In this document: one piece after another, positions 63,096 to 64,000 of the stretch
Layout: each line of letters begins with the position of its first letter
Position numbering within the stretch: position 1 is the first letter of the stretch
Origin: Solibacillus sp. FSL H8-0523
GTDB taxonomy: Bacteria; Bacillota; Bacilli; Bacillales_A; Planococcaceae
Length of the DNA stretch: 64,000 nucleotides
Assembly (NCBI RefSeq): GCF_038051985.1
Contig: NZ_CP150291.1
Location: 1,240,001-1,304,000, forward strand
Direction: 5' to 3'
The notes under the pieces: generated by a model
Databases searched by the model: none
What the model was told of the DNA's origin: nothing
What the model saw: the letters and a program-made list of their open reading frames with translations, nothing else
Translations under genes and position numbers: made by a program

Positions 63096-64000
63096 TTTGA
63101 GAAAATCATTACCGTTTGAATTGTCACGAGATAAAACATTCTTTGAATCATTAGGAGATTGGCTTGGAGACGTATTATACGATGAGCTACCGGAGCGCGG
63201 ATTCGAATGTCGTGACGAGCAAATTTTCATGGCTTACCAGATCGAGCAAGCTTTAAAGGAAAAAAACGTATTATTCGCTGAAGCAGGTGTAGGGACAGGG
63301 AAAACGATTGCTTACCTATTACCAGCCATCTCGTATGCACGCTATACAGGAAAACCGGCATTAATCGCTTGTGCAGACGAAACATTAATCGACCAGCTTG
63401 TAAAGGATGGCGGCGATATTCATAAATTACGTGATGTGCTTGGCTTAGATATCGACGTACGTTTAGCAAAATCACGCGACCAATACTTATGTTTAAAACG
63501 CTTTGAAGAAGCGGAAAAAACAGAAACGGAAGACTGGATTGACGATATCGCCTTTTCGATTCCGGATGGCGTATACGCACAGGGCAGTATGATTGCTGTA
63601 CAACCTTACGGAGATCGTTCGAATTATCCGTTAGTGAGCGACGAAGATTGGCAAAAAGTGAACTACAATTCGATTATGCAATGTGCCGTGTGTGATTTAC
63701 GTAACCGTTGTGGCCAAACATTGCACCGTGGACATTACCGTAAATCGACAGACCTTATTATTTGTTCACAGGATTTCTTAATGGAGCATTTAGCGACAAA
63801 GGAATCACGTGAACGTGAAGGGCAATTGCCGTTACTTCCTGAAGTATCGATGGTTGTTTTAGATGAAGGGCACTTATTAGAATATGCCGCACAAAAAGCC
63901 TTAACATATAAAGTCCAAGCATATACAATTGTTGAGCTACTAGAGCGTTTAATGGTAGATGGTGTGCGTGCGCGTACATTATACGGCATGGAGTACTTAC
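63096..64000 (+). CDS. ypvA: DinG-family iron-sulfur helicase YpvA (3'-truncated by window edge)
   Basis: XPD/DinG-like superfamily 2 DNA helicase; about 301 residues lie in the window and the frame is still open at its end. Walker A is A-G-V-G-T-G-K-T and the box II is D-E-G-H. Four cysteines between them (one in Q-Y-L-C, three in C-A-V-C-D-L-R-N-R-C) form the probable [4Fe-4S] cluster site. The TTG start lies 7 bases after GAGGGGGA; the frame has no earlier start with a ribosome site. It lies near rlmL/ypsC, the position of ypvA in B. subtilis. Confidence 0.88.

Overview
The window is chromosomal DNA of a low-GC Gram-positive bacterium of the order Bacillales. Gene order follows the Bacillus subtilis block hepS-menG-hepT-ndk-cheR-aro ... 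qcrABC-ypj ... dapB-mgsA-bshA-cca-birA-panBCD-dinG ... aspB-asnS-dnaD-nth-ponA/recU ... mrfAB-gpsB-rnpB-rlmL-ypvA almost gene for gene. The missing trp genes, the missing bshB1, and the extra genes point to a relative outside Bacillus sensu stricto, most likely Planococcaceae (Solibacillus/Lysinibacillus-like). That family call is inference from synteny and protein character, not from a search. No rRNA, tRNA or CRISPR array was seen.

Layout. 1-3000: menaquinone side chain and ring methylation (hepS partial, menG, hepT) and ndk. 3160-3884: three tandem paralogous small membrane/coiled-coil proteins. 3967-4737: cheR. 5149-11344: shikimate/chorismate, tyrosine and histidine genes (aroC-aroB-aroH-hisC-tyrA, then aroA). 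11494-20094: an inserted accessory operon that looks like a cell-wall muropeptide import and recycling system: MurR/RpiR-type regulator, cytoplasmic class-C beta-lactamase-fold hydrolase, five-part oligopeptide ABC transporter, AnmK kinase, and a possible remnant of murQ. 20278-26445: ypiA, ypiB, ypiF, the menaquinol:cytochrome c reductase qcrABC, ypjA and a YugP-type metalloprotease. 26704-27570 (minus): YitT family protein. 27751-32293: dapB, mgsA, bshA, cca, birA. 32400-34766: a regulated-looking leader and panBCD. 34956-37623: a 3D-domain secreted protein, a chemotaxis-receptor remnant and a group IIC intron sitting directly behind a transcription terminator. 37793-40906: lipoamide-dehydrogenase-like protein, a 112-residue orphan and a CPA2 antiporter. 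40952-41120: a candidate small RNA with its own promoter and terminator. 41194-48960: dinG, ypmB/tseB, aspB, asnS, dnaD, nth, ypoC. 49013-52334 (minus): ponA and recU. 52519-63000: an orphan small gene, yppE, mrfA, mrfB, gpsB, rnpB (RNase P RNA), a PAS-GGDEF-EAL protein, rlmL and a chemotaxis receptor. The window ends inside ypvA.

The main non-standard signals are these. (1) Two tandem hairpins of identical architecture, each with two bulged adenosines, lie ahead of a strong terminator upstream of panBCD; this matches my recollection of the described pan RNA motif. (2) An orphan ~170-nt RNA gene upstream of dinG. (3) The muropeptide operon with a possible decayed murQ. (4) Two copies of a long structured intergenic repeat whose sequence core is conserved while its outer stem changes in a compensatory way. 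(5) A triplet of membrane-anchored coiled-coil microproteins.
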